In this document: one piece after another, positions 43,808-54,457 of the stretch
Layout: the number at the start of each line of letters is the position of its first letter
Numbering within the stretch: the stretch's first letter is position 1
NCBI GenBank assembly: GCA_039654915.1
Contig: CM077599.1
Span: forward strand, 2,420,501 to 2,484,500
DNA from: Aquilaria yunnanensis
Taxonomy: Eukaryota; Streptophyta; Magnoliopsida; Malvales; Thymelaeaceae
Direction of reading: 5' to 3'
Length of the DNA: 64,000 nucleotides
Program-made: the position numbers and the translations under genes
The notes under the pieces: model-generated
What the model saw: the letters and a program-made list of their open reading frames with translations, nothing else
What the model was told of the DNA's origin: nothing
Databases searched by the model: none

Positions 43808-44767
43808 CTTTAATAAGGAGAATTATGTTTAACATGCATGTGTAGAAATAGAAGATGAGGATACCAAATTATAACTCAATAAAAATTCATGATGATATAA
43901 TTTCAATTAAAATCCAAATAATAAAATGTAGTTAGAGAGTTTCTAAGATATTTTGACATTGATGAGTGAATAAAAAAAATTCAAATGATGAAAGAAGCTC
44001 TATATATAATTAATGATTCCAACCTATTGCCTAGGTTTTTCATATATATGTATATATGTATGTATATTTAATTGGATCATAATTGAACATCAAATCATAA
44101 TTAATCATCATTTGGTTAAATAAGAGCCGACCAAAATTATTTGTGTCTAAAGCCACCTGGGCTTTAGTCACTCGGAAAACTAACTCCTAATCTGCGAAAG
44201 GGAAAAGAAGGGAAAAGAAGGCAAGAAAACAAAGATGTAGGCCTATCCCTTCAACGGTGGTCACAATTCATCTCCTTTTTGAAAGATTGTCCCGAGTTGG
44301 CCAATCTTACCTCTATGCCCATGAAAGCTACTTCCACGAATATGCGTAAAAAGTAGTACTGGCAGCGAGTACCTTTAACAACCCCACAAACAATCACTCT
44401 CCTCTCCCGCTGCAGCAGACAATTAATTATTAAGTAATTAACACAGATTAATAATTATAAATAAATCATGCAGCACTTCCTGTGAAATTTTTTACTATAA
44501 TTAAACTTTCTTTTTATTATATTAATTAAATTTGGGATTTTGGTATATATGCCTAGTTGATCACTTTTGTTAATTTGTTAATAATATATGGAAGGGAGAG
44601 ATCAAACAAACTTAATTCATCAGATTAACAACTAAAAATTAGGTGATGCTTGCATCTATAGAATTAAATTAATTAGTTAGTTCTCTGATCAATTCCATTG
44701 ATCAATATATATCCCTTACCCCGGCCCCTTGACCAAAATGGAGTCAATTAATCTCATTCTTAATTCC

Positions 44768-44804
<37 letters not shown>

Positions 44805-44886
44805 CAATAGCCAAAAAGACATAATTCTTTACACGTTAAGCCAAGTTGCAGTGGTATATATTATGAATCACTGCTCTAACATAATA
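43808..44886. other. intergenic sequence upstream of the ABCB gene
   Basis: No gene supported. Contains an (AT)n microsatellite at about 44773-44803. The stretch near 44150-44400 is less AT-rich but has no long ORF. Confidence 0.5.
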
Positions 44887-45117
44887 CTCCTTTCGCCTTA
44901 AAACTTTTGCTCTATTTATTTTTAGTAATTAATTTAGAATTTTTTATTTTTAATATTTTAATATATAAATAAAAAAATTTATATATGAATGATAAATCAA
45001 GACATATAATTTTTAAATATATTTTTTTAAAATTTTTTAATAAATAATAATATAAATAAATTCAAATTAAAATACAACAAAAAGTCAAATTGAACAAAAG
45101 TTTTAAGACGGATGGAG
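44887..45117. mobile_element. Stowaway-type MITE in the ABCB 5' flank
   Basis: 231 bp with ~26-bp terminal inverted repeats (CTCCTTTCGCCTTAAAAC at the left; the reverse complement of the right end is CTCCATCCGTCTTAAAAC, 22 of 26 positions alike) and TA duplications at 44885-44886 and 45118-45119. CTCCNTCCGTC is the usual Stowaway end. It lies 127 bp before the ABCB start codon, so it may form part of the promoter. Confidence 0.88.
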
Positions 45118-45207
45118 TATAAATTAGCCTCACTTCACGAAAGGGAAGTCACCGGCCAAGTTGCTTGATTATATATAATGGCAGCTGCTAGCTAGCTTGC
45201 CACACAC

Positions 45208-45219
45208 CTATATATATTA
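45208..45219 (+). promoter_or_regulatory. possible TATA box of the ABCB gene
   Basis: CCTATATATATT about 25-35 bp upstream of the start codon region. The position would give a very short leader; other TATATAT runs nearby (for example 45170-45177) are equally possible. Confidence 0.35.
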
Positions 45220-45243
45220 AAACAAGCTATACTGTCAATATTA

Positions 45244-48200
45244 ATGGCTTCTCTGGAGAAGACAACGATGGATCCGAAGGCAGGCTTAGCGAGAGATGAT
45301 ATTAAGGAGCATCATAGTAATAGTAACAATCTGGTATCCATCTTCAGATATGCCGACAGTGTTGATGTTGTGCTGATGATCTTGGGCACCATCGGAGCCA
45401 TCGGAGACGGAATGTCCACCAACTGCTTGCTGGTATTCGCCAGCAGACTGATGAACAGCTTAGGGTATGGTCAGACCCAAAAAACCACCAATTTCATGGA
45501 CGAGGTTCAAAAGGTTACTTTCTCTTTCTTGTTGACTCAGTTCCTGTCCATTCCATTGTTCCTCTCTCAGCAGCCGCTTGCTTAATTAATTGACTTTATT
45601 AATTTTCCATGTTGGGTTTCGTTAACAGTGCAGCTTATACTTCGTGTATTTGGGTCTGGCAGTCATGGCGGTGGCTTTTATGGGTAATTTTCAAGAAACC
45701 TTTCTTAATTATCTACATATGTTTGATAGATATGTTTTCCTTTCTCAAGACAAGCACAGATAAGGCTGCCGGTACAAAGACAGCCCTTGGGGTCGAAATA
45801 TTACTACTCCCATACAATAAAAGGGACGGCTAAACAGTTTATTTTTTATTTTAGGAGTGGGAGCTAGCTAGCTGAGGGGGTTATTAAATTAGAAATGAGT
45901 TGCCTATATAATGTAACTGAGGGAAATCATGTAATGATCCTCTTGGTGGTTGCAGAGGGTTACTGTTGGAGCAAAACCAGTGAGAGACAGGTTCTGAGGA
46001 TTCGGTACAAGTATCTGCATGCGGTTCTCAGGCAAGAAGTTGGATTTTTCGATTCCCAGGAAGAAGCTAACACTTCTGAGATAATCAATAGCATCTCAAA
46101 AGACACATCTCTCATCCAAGAAGTCCTCAGCGAAAAGGTAACTAGCATTAATTAACTTGTAAGATTCATTTCAGTAAAAAAAAAAAAAAAAGAAAAAAAC
46201 TTTTAAGTGCCTATAGCATTATTACTCAAATACTTCTGCGAGCTAGTGATAAGACCCGAAAAAAAAAAGTATACAGTCTAATTAATAATCAACTTATTAT
46301 TTTTTTCAAAATTTAAAATTTTAGGTGCCAATATTTGTGATGCACTCATCAGTGTTCATCTCCGGCCTAGCCTTCTCCTCATACTTGTCATGGAGGTTGG
46401 CCCTTGTAGCACTCCCAACACTCCTCCTCCTCATCATCCCTGGACTCATTTACGGCAAGTACCTTCTGTACCTCTCCAGAAAGGCCCGCAAAGAGTATGC
46501 CAAGGCCAATGCCATTGCCGAGCAGGCTCTCAGCTCCATCAAGAATGTCTATGCCTTCACGGCGGAGACAAGGATCGTGGAGAGGTACTCAGCAATTTTG
46601 GAGAGAGCTGCCAAGTTTGGGATCAAACAAGGTGTCGCCAAAGGGCTCGCCGTGGGAAGCACGGGACTGTCTTTTGCTATATGGGCCTTTCTTTCTTGGT
46701 ACGGCGGCCGGTTGGTTATGTATAAAGGGGAAAGTGGAGGGAGAATATATGCCGCCGGCATCTCTTTTGTTCTTGGCGGATTGTGAGTATCTCTCGCTTC
46801 TCCTTATCTTAATTAATTTCCTATATATCTTGCTACCAATTCGCAAGGCTAATGAAGAACGAGGATTAATTAAGACTTGGAAGCTTTAATTACTTATTAA
46901 TCTGCATTTGGGCTTCATAATTTGGATTAATGTCGCTCATAGGGTGGAAATGAACTAACCCAAGCCGAAACTCCTTGGGCTCAAGCTGAGGCTCGAAAAA
47001 TGGGACTCAAAACTCAGCTAAAAAATGTTTGAGTTTGGCTCAGTGGTTTATTGGGCTCTAAACCCAATTTGAGGAATAAAAATTAGAATTTTAGGGTTTT
47101 GTATATTAAAAATAAAATAATATTATTTTTATATTAAAAAATATTAGGCTCACGATAAGAGTTTGAGCCAAATAGTATGAAGCTCAAAACTGGATTTGTT
47201 AAGAGTTTGAATTTAAAATGCAACTCAAAACATGACAATCTCGGCTCAATAACTCAAAAATCAAGTTCAAGCTTAAATTATTTTATAGGAGGCTTAGGTA
47301 GTTTCCACCTCAATTATTCATTGCTCAGTATATAAGAGTTTCTTTTTTCAATAAATAAATAATACAAAGTTTTTAAGACATCTAGATCACACATAATCAT
47401 CCGCATTATATACATCGGGCATATTGGATTGTTGTGAAACTCGTTGACCCATTCTTGTATATAAAGGAGTAAATTGCATAAATAGTCCATAACCTTTACT
47501 TGTAGTTTCATTTTAGTCTCTAACCTATTGAATATTTTATTTTGATTCTAAACCTATTAAAATTATTTCATTTTTATATCTTATCAAATGACATTCATTA
47601 ACTCAGAATAACCATTAGATATAAAATTTTGAAATTATAATTTAAATATTTGATAATTATCTTCCAGTAAATTTAAATAATTTAATATTTTTTATGATAA
47701 ATAGAAAATTTAAATTAGTAATTTTTTCTTCCTGAATAAAATAAGTTCAATTTACAGAAAGAAAAAAAAAATGATGAAATGAATTTTTTATTAACTATGA
47801 AAAATTATTATACAGATTAAATTTATTGTAAGACAGTTACCAAATAGTTTAAATTATAATCTAAATATTTTTTATCAAATGAATATTTTAAGTTAACATA
47901 TTTCATCCAATGAAGACCAAAATGAAATATTTTTATTAGATTTAGGACCAAAATGAAACTTTTTAATAGATTTAGGATCAAAACAGAATATTCAATAGGT
48001 TATGGACTAAAATGAAATAATAGTTAAAGGTTAGGGATTATTTATGTAATTTACCATACATAAAGTCTTATATACAAAAGAAATGGGGTGGTCTGACCAG
48101 GTCAAGTGCCCTGGGTTTTGTATTTTGTAAATTGAGAAACTGAGGCATTACTTTTGTTTTGTCATGAAATAATGCGTTTTCTTAACGCATTTTATTGTAG

Positions 48201-51200
48201 AGCTTTACTTCTTTTTTTTTTTCGTAGAAAGAAAAGAAAAGAAAAAAGAAAGCTGTTGGAAGTTTAATTCAGTGGTTCGGTTTTTCTTAAAAGTCTATTT
48301 TAAGTCTAGTTTTGGGCATCATATGCTATTGTTAAGTCTTATACAAATATACGTTTCAAAGAAAAATGTTTGGCAAGTGTTTATCAACTGTTAAAATCTA
48401 ATTCCAATTTCATCTTATCCCTTTAACAAAGTAAACACAAGTAATGATTTTTACTTTGGAATACGAAACAAAAAGAGTCTCGGCTAAAAAAGAAAAATAA
48501 ATCTCTAAGGGAATTTGGTGGACTTTTTAAATGTTATTTATAGAGTATTTAAAAATTTTCAAGTAAAAGAAAACGTGCGTATGGAGAAAACTTTTCAACG
48601 TCCCTCTTAAAATTTATTTTTGGTGGATGAAGAAGGAATCTGATGATGATTGACTTGCGTAAAACCTTCTTCGCCATTAGATAGATAAAGTAGGGGTAAA
48701 TTGCATCAGTAGTTCTTAGACGATGCTGTTTGTTGCACTTTTGTCCCTGAACTACTAACCATTGCACAAGTGGTCCTGGACTATAATAAATGTAATCCAT
48801 TGGGTAAATGTTAAACAGGTGGGTCCTGAGTTATAGTAAATGTTGCCTGTAGGGAATGTTACTTGCAAGCATTACTCATTTTCTAAAAATTCCCCCAATT
48901 AATTCACTACTTTCTTCCCACTATCATCAAGACATGCATGACATCCTTTAGGCTAGCAGAAAGAAGCAACATGTGACTCTATGTACATATGCAAATGCAG
49001 ATCCCTTGGAATGGCGCTTCCTGAACTGAAATACTTCACAGAAGCAACTGTTGCAGCCAGAAGAATATTTCAAAGGATTGATCGAACTCCGCAGATCGAT
49101 CCTGAAGACAGCAAAGGAACAATCTTGGCGAATATTCAAGGAGAAATCGAGTTCCAACACGTAAAATTCACATACCCTTCTCGCCCTGACGCCATTGTTC
49201 TCAACGACTTCAACCTCAAAGTAGATGCCGGCAAGGCTGTTGCTCTTGTTGGTGCAAGTGGTAGCGGCAAGTCCACTGCCATTGCGCTGGTCCAACGCTT
49301 CTATGATGCCTCTGGTGGAGCTGTGAGGATCGATGGAGTTGACATCAGAACATTGCAGCTGAAGTGGCTGAGGGAAAAGATGGGTCTAGTCAGTCAAGAA
49401 CATGCCTTGTTTGGCACGTCAATTAAGGAAAATATAATTTTCGGGAAGTTGGATGCTTCCATGGATGAAATCATGGCGGCTGCAATAGCTGCAAATGCTC
49501 ATAGCTTCATCACGCAGCTTCCTCAAGGGTATGAGACTAAAATCGGTGAGCGGGGAGCACTTCTCTCAGGCGGACAGAAGCAGCGGATTGCCATCGCCAG
49601 AGCTATCATAAAGAACCCCATGATCTTACTTCTTGATGAAGCAACCAGTGCTCTTGATTCTGAATCCGAAACTTTGGTTCAAAATGCACTTGATCAGGCC
49701 TCCATGGGAAGAACAACTTTGGTAATGAACACATTCTGAGCACCTTTACTTTACTTGATTGCTTTTGTTTGAATTAGAACGCAGTCATGTAAACCCTACT
49801 CCATTGACCAAGGGGTTTGGTCTTTTGCTGATTTTGATGGTTGACTGTATATGAGCAGGTTGTGGCGCACAAGCTTTCGACGGTTAGAAATGCTGACCTA
49901 ATTGCAGTGGTTAACAATGGCTCAATCATCGAATTAGGCTCCCACAATGACTTGATCAACATCAAGGACGGCCACTTCGCGAAGCTCGAAAAAATGCAGA
50001 GACAGTTCAGCAGTGAAGATCAAGATTCGACGGAGCCACAAATTTTTTCCGATGGAAGAAACAGTGCCGGGAGGCTTAGCACCGGAAAATCAAGTCCTTT
50101 CTTCGCCACACCATTGCGTCAGCTAGAGACCCACAAACCAATATCTCACCCGCCTCCCTCGTTTCATCGGCTTCTATTCCTGAATTCACCAGAATGGAGA
50201 CAGGGTCTAATCGGAAGCTTCTCTGCGGTAATATTCGGCTCAGTTCAGCCCGTTTATGCCTTGACAATCGGCGGAATGATCTCGGCCTTTTTTGCGAGAA
50301 GCAACCGGGAAATGGAGGCTCGGCTGCGAACGTACTCTTTGATATTCTGTTCGCTTTCTTTGATCTCCATTGTCCTGAACCTCGTGCAGCATTACCATTT
50401 CGCTCTGATGGGGGAACGGGTGACGAAGAGAATACGGAAGAGCATGCTGGAGAAGATGTTGACCTTTGAAGCTGCGTGGTTCGACGAAGAGCAGAATTCG
50501 ACCGGAGCCTTGTGTTCAAGACTGAGCAACGAAGCTTCCCTGGTCAAGACCCTCGTTGCTGACAGGGTATCTCTGCTGGTACAGACCACCTCCGCCGTCA
50601 CAATTGCCATGATTCTGGGTCTGGTCGTAGCCTGGAGATTAGCCCTCGTGATGATAGCCGTCCAGCCTCTAACAATCATCTGTTTCTACACCCGAAAAGT
50701 CCTTCTTTCAAGCATTTCGTCGAACTTCGTCAGGGCACAAAACCATAGCACGCAGATCGCAGTAGAAGCTGTGTACAATCACAGAATCGTGACTTCTTTC
50801 GGGAGCATCAGGAAAGTCCTCGACCTATTCGACGAAGCACAGGAGGAGCCGAGAAAAGAGGCGAGAAAAAAATCTTGGCTTGCAGGGATCGGAATGGGCT
50901 CTGCTCAATGCCTGACTTTCATGTCCTGGGCATTGGACTTCTGGTACGGAGGGACTCTGGTCGAAAAGGGGAAGATCTCCGCCGGCGACGTGTTCAAGAC
51001 ATTCTTCATATTGGTCAGCACCGGAAAGGTCATCGCGGAGGCCGGAAGCATGACCTCTGATCTGGCAAAGGGCTCCGCTGCCATCGCTTCCGTGTTCGAG
51101 ATCCTCGATCGACAGTCACTAATTCCAGGCTCCTCTCAAGTAAGTTCACAATATCTTAGTACTAGAAATGTGCATCACTGGAAACATGTAGATATATGTG

Positions 51201-52139
51201 CTTTGAAGCTGAGACATATTCATGATCGTATTGTAATACTTGTAGGATGGGGGAGGGATGAAGTTAGAGAAAATGAGGGGGAAAATAGAGATGAAGAAGG
51301 TGGATTTCGCGTACCCGAGCAGGCCGGAGACGGTCGTGCTCCGGCAATTTTGCTTGGAAGTGAAGGCGAGCACCAGCGTGGGGCTGGTAGGGAAGAGCGG
51401 ATGCGGGAAATCCACGGTGATGGGATTGATCCAAAGGTTTTACGACGTGGAGAGGGGCTCCGTTAAAATAGACGGCGTGGACATAAGGGAATTGGATGTA
51501 CAATGGTATAGAAAGCAGACGGCGTTGGTGAGCCAAGAGCCGGTCATATATTCCGGTACCATCCGGGACAATATTTTGTTCGGCAAGCTGGACGCGTCTG
51601 AGAATGAAGTTGTTGAGGCTGCTCGAGCAGCCAATGCCCACGAGTTTATCTCGTAAGTCTTACACGAATGTTTTTCTTTTGTTTTCCTTCAAAGGGTACT
51701 CTAGAAATATAGTAGTAACTAATTACTTGTAACAATTATTAATCGATATATCGATGGTTTTTGTTTGAACATGTTTGTGTGTAGAGGTCTGAAGGATGGA
51801 TACGAAACGAATTGTGGGGAGAGAGGGGTGCAACTGTCGGGAGGGCAAAAGCAAAGGATCGCCATAGCAAGAGCCATCATTCGGAACCCAACGGTTCTAC
51901 TGCTAGATGAAGCGACAAGCGCTTTGGACGTAGAATCAGAGCATTTGGTTCAAGAGGCGCTGGACCGGATCATGGTGGGAAGGACGACAATTGTTGTGGC
52001 TCACCGCCTGAACACCGTGAAAAAGTTGGACTCCATCGCGGTGGTCGCGGAGGGGAACGTGGTGGAGCGAGGGACATATGCGCACCTCATCAAGAGTCAA
52101 CAGGGTGCCTTCTTCAAGCTCGCCACTCTTCAACCCTAA
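45244..52139 (+). CDS. full-size ABCB (P-glycoprotein/MDR-type) transporter
   Basis: Eight exons: 45244-45513, 45629-45683, 45956-46137, 46325-46782, 49001-49721, 49859-51139, 51246-51652, 51785-52139. The sum is 3,729 nt, an uninterrupted 1242-aa frame with GT-AG at every junction; 1242 aa is the normal length for this family. TMD1 (residues ~30-330) is followed by NBD1 with Walker [10 protein letters not shown] (~405), LSGGQKQR (~510), Walker [13 protein letters not shown] (~530) and VVAHK as H-loop. TMD2 (~650-960) and NBD2 have GKSGCGKST (~1037), LSGGQKQR (~1142), [12 protein letters not shown] (~1163) and VVAHR. It is an ATP-driven exporter, expected in the plasma membrane. The sequence is closest in feel to the ABCB15-like clade, some members of which affect auxin or metabolite movement; the substrate cannot be read from sequence. 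Intron 4 (2,218 bp) carries two MITEs. Confidence 0.95.
46941..47311. mobile_element. candidate hAT-like MITE in ABCB intron 4
   Basis: Left end AGGGTGGAAATGAACTAACC and right end, reverse-complemented, GAGGTGGAAACTACCTAAGCC form imperfect inverted repeats. The interior is rich in GGCTCAAGCT/AGCTTGAAC-type repeats typical of plant non-autonomous elements. I found no clean 8-bp target duplication, so the class is uncertain. Confidence 0.4.
47466..48055. mobile_element. Mutator-type MITE with >100-bp inverted repeats in ABCB intron 4
   Basis: 590 bp. The left end GGAGTAAATTGCATAAATAG and the reverse complement of the right end, GGTAAATTACATAAATAATC, continue as inverted repeats for over 100 bp (shared TTTCATTTTAGTC, AACCTATTGAATATT and CTATTAAAA blocks). 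The flanking 9-bp sequences GTATATAAA (47457-47465) and ATACATAAA (48056-48064) match at 7 of 9 positions, as expected for an aged MULE duplication. The transcript of this intron could fold into a long hairpin. Confidence 0.85.
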
Positions 52140-53049
52140 TTAGCACTTACAATTATTCGCTTCATAATATAATTGTGCATGGTGCCTAGCTAATTAATTT
52201 AGATGTCCTATATATATCAAAGCCTAACGGCAAGTGTTCATGCTACTAGTGGTAGTTGGTAACATTTTCTAGGGAAAGAATGATGTGGGCCTTGTGCTCC
52301 AGAGTAACCCGGTGGTGCATGCATGTGTAAAGTATAAATGTCTCCTATAAACCAGTGAGAAAGTATAACTTGGACAAATAAAATATGACGGCAACTGAAA
52401 TATTGTTGAGCATTATTATAATATACCATGATTTGTAGTTAAGTTGTTTTTTAGCATTTTATATTGTGGCGAGATACTTTTAATCATATGATTCTAAAAT
52501 ATATACACATTAACATTGTGTGGGAATTCATAATCATTATTACTTTTTTGTTTCTTAGCTCTCTATCCACTGAATCCGTAGGAATATTGTCACCAAACAT
52601 GTGCTCCTTTCATCCCATATTATTTGAAACATTTTAAGTTTGTTATGAAGATTAAGAGATAAGGAAAAATTTACATCCAAACCTTAAAGAAATGAAAAAA
52701 GAAAAATTAGATATTGAATTGATATTTTTACGAGTAATATGATAAATTGACTAACCAAATATGGAAATAGTGAAAAGATTTGAGACGATGCAAAATAGTA
52801 AATATTACAAAGAATATAGGATTTAGAGAGTATATTTTGATCAACGTGGCTATTATTGCTATAAAAATAGGTATTAGAAAGATTGAAATTATTGAAAAAT
52901 AACTTATCACACATCTTAAATTAGGCTTCAAAAGTTGTTGTCTTACAGTGTAAGAAAGTAGAGATAAATTATAGGTTTTTAGAAATAAGGTAGGCAAAGT
53001 GTAATCTAGAGACCAAACCGAAAAGGTTTTTTATTTCCCTTACAAAGTA
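52140..53049. other. 3' flank of the ABCB gene, no gene supported
   Basis: AT-rich sequence after the ABCB stop codon. A TATAATATAATTGTGCATGG stretch follows shortly after the stop, but no polyadenylation site can be assigned confidently. Short minus-strand frames have no recognisable domains. Confidence 0.5.
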
Positions 53050-53264
53050 CTTCCTCCGTCTCATAAAACATGTCCCCTTTGATAATGCACGCAAATTAAA
53101 ACTTTTCTACTTTTTGCTTCCTTATTTTAATATAAAACTATTAGTTTATTTATTTTTATATAAAATACATATACTTATCTAAAAAAAATTACCAGTATTT
53201 GTCCTTCTTAATGGGTCATACGTATTTTTACTCTTTAATTTTCTCAATTTCTCTCCTTTTAATG

Positions 53265-53299
<35 letters not shown>

Positions 53300-53387
53300 G
53301 TTACCTTATTTAGAAAGATAAGAATAAGACAACTATTTTGAAACTGTCAAAAAAATAATAAGGCCAAATATTGTGAGACGGAGGGAG
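53050..53387. mobile_element. Stowaway-type MITE containing an ATA microsatellite
   Basis: 338 bp beginning CTTCCTCCGTCTCATAAAAC and ending TGAGACGGAGGGAG, inverted repeats of the Stowaway type. TA is present on both sides (53048-53049 and 53388-53389). A run of about eleven (AAT) units lies near 53263-53297. Confidence 0.88.
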
Positions 53388-53639
53388 TAAAATCGAGACA
53401 AAACAAGTTTTCAAGTTGGGGGAAATGACAAAAACCATCATGTTGTTTGGCTTAACCTACATTTTACCCAATGTACAGTTTACACATGCTTATTTACATT
53501 ATCCAACAATAACTTCTGAGACTCTAATTTAAATTAGGATTTCAAATATTACTATCAAATAGTTCAAATGAAGTAAGCGATAAAGTGTAGGTTTTTAAAA
53601 ATAAGGTGGGCAAAGTATATGTTATGCCAAAGCATAGAA

Positions 53640-53842
53640 GGATTATTATAATTTTCTCTTTAACTTATTACTCTCTGCCTCTCTTCTTTCCCAATTTAAG
53701 GGTATTAGGAGGGGAAAGGGGAAAAGGGAGAAAGGGGGTCTCAAACCCAGGACTAAAGAATTATACGAGCCCATATCCCTTGCACTTTCACCAGCTGAGT
53801 TGGCTATGCCAGACATCAATTGGTTTATTGGATCATGCAATT
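53640..53842 (-). mobile_element. tRNA-derived SINE-like sequence
   Basis: On the minus strand a tRNA-like head shows a box A-like TAGCCAACTCAGCTGG (53806-53791) and a box B-like GGGTTTGAGACCC (53748-53736) about 45 bp apart, followed by a pyrimidine-rich body. I found no target duplication or clear A-tail, and box B deviates from the tRNA consensus. It could instead be a decayed tRNA-like fragment. Confidence 0.45.
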
Positions 53843-54457
53843 TCATACTTACGTACGGAGTTAGCTGAAGCTGAGCTTTCTCCTTGTGGTTCCATCTTTT
53901 CTCCGGCCTCCTATGGCAGGCCAGACATGCTACTCGAGAATTCGATGCATATGACTGAGGATTCCTACATTAGACATCATGGAAAAGAAGGCTTTGATGC
54001 CCGGGCCTGACTTGTTTTTGGGTAACACTTTCTGATTCTTGTTCACTGTTCAGGAGTTAGATTGTACTATTACTCTTGATGCCACCGTAAATAAAGGGCT
54101 CTCTTGTCTTGTTAGCTTCAAGTAGAAGGAACTAACAACTCCAGAATTCAAGAGAAACCAAGAACCAATTTTAATTACCAGTTGTGTAAAAGCGGTTTAA
54201 GTTACATGATCAAATCAATACAATTACAGAATCAGCCCTCACCTAAGTGTTGACAATGAATAATTGAATTGATTGAATAGGGGATCAAAAAAATGGGCAC
54301 AGTACCTTAAAAGAATTCTAACACCACTAAAACAATCATTCTGCCACCACCAATATCAACGAGGGCCAACAATCTGTCAACCAACTTCGCTTCTGAAGCC
54401 CTTTTTGGATCTGAAAATGGATACATAAAGACAACAACAAGATCTTCCCATGTGCTC
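53843..54457. other. sequence between the SINE-like element and the GCS stop codon
   Basis: Probably includes the 3' UTR of the minus-strand ceramide glucosyltransferase gene just below 54458. No separate gene is supported. Confidence 0.5.

Noticed and set aside
48689..48860. GGGTAAATTGCATCAGTAG sequence resembling one end of a MULE-type MITE in ABCB intron 4
   Set aside because: Only one end is recognisable; no second inverted repeat or target duplication.
52930..53010. AATTATAGGTTTTTAGAAATAAGG stretch repeated in similar form near 53580-53620
   Set aside because: Possibly ends of related MITEs, but the boundaries and inverted repeats are too weak to define an element.
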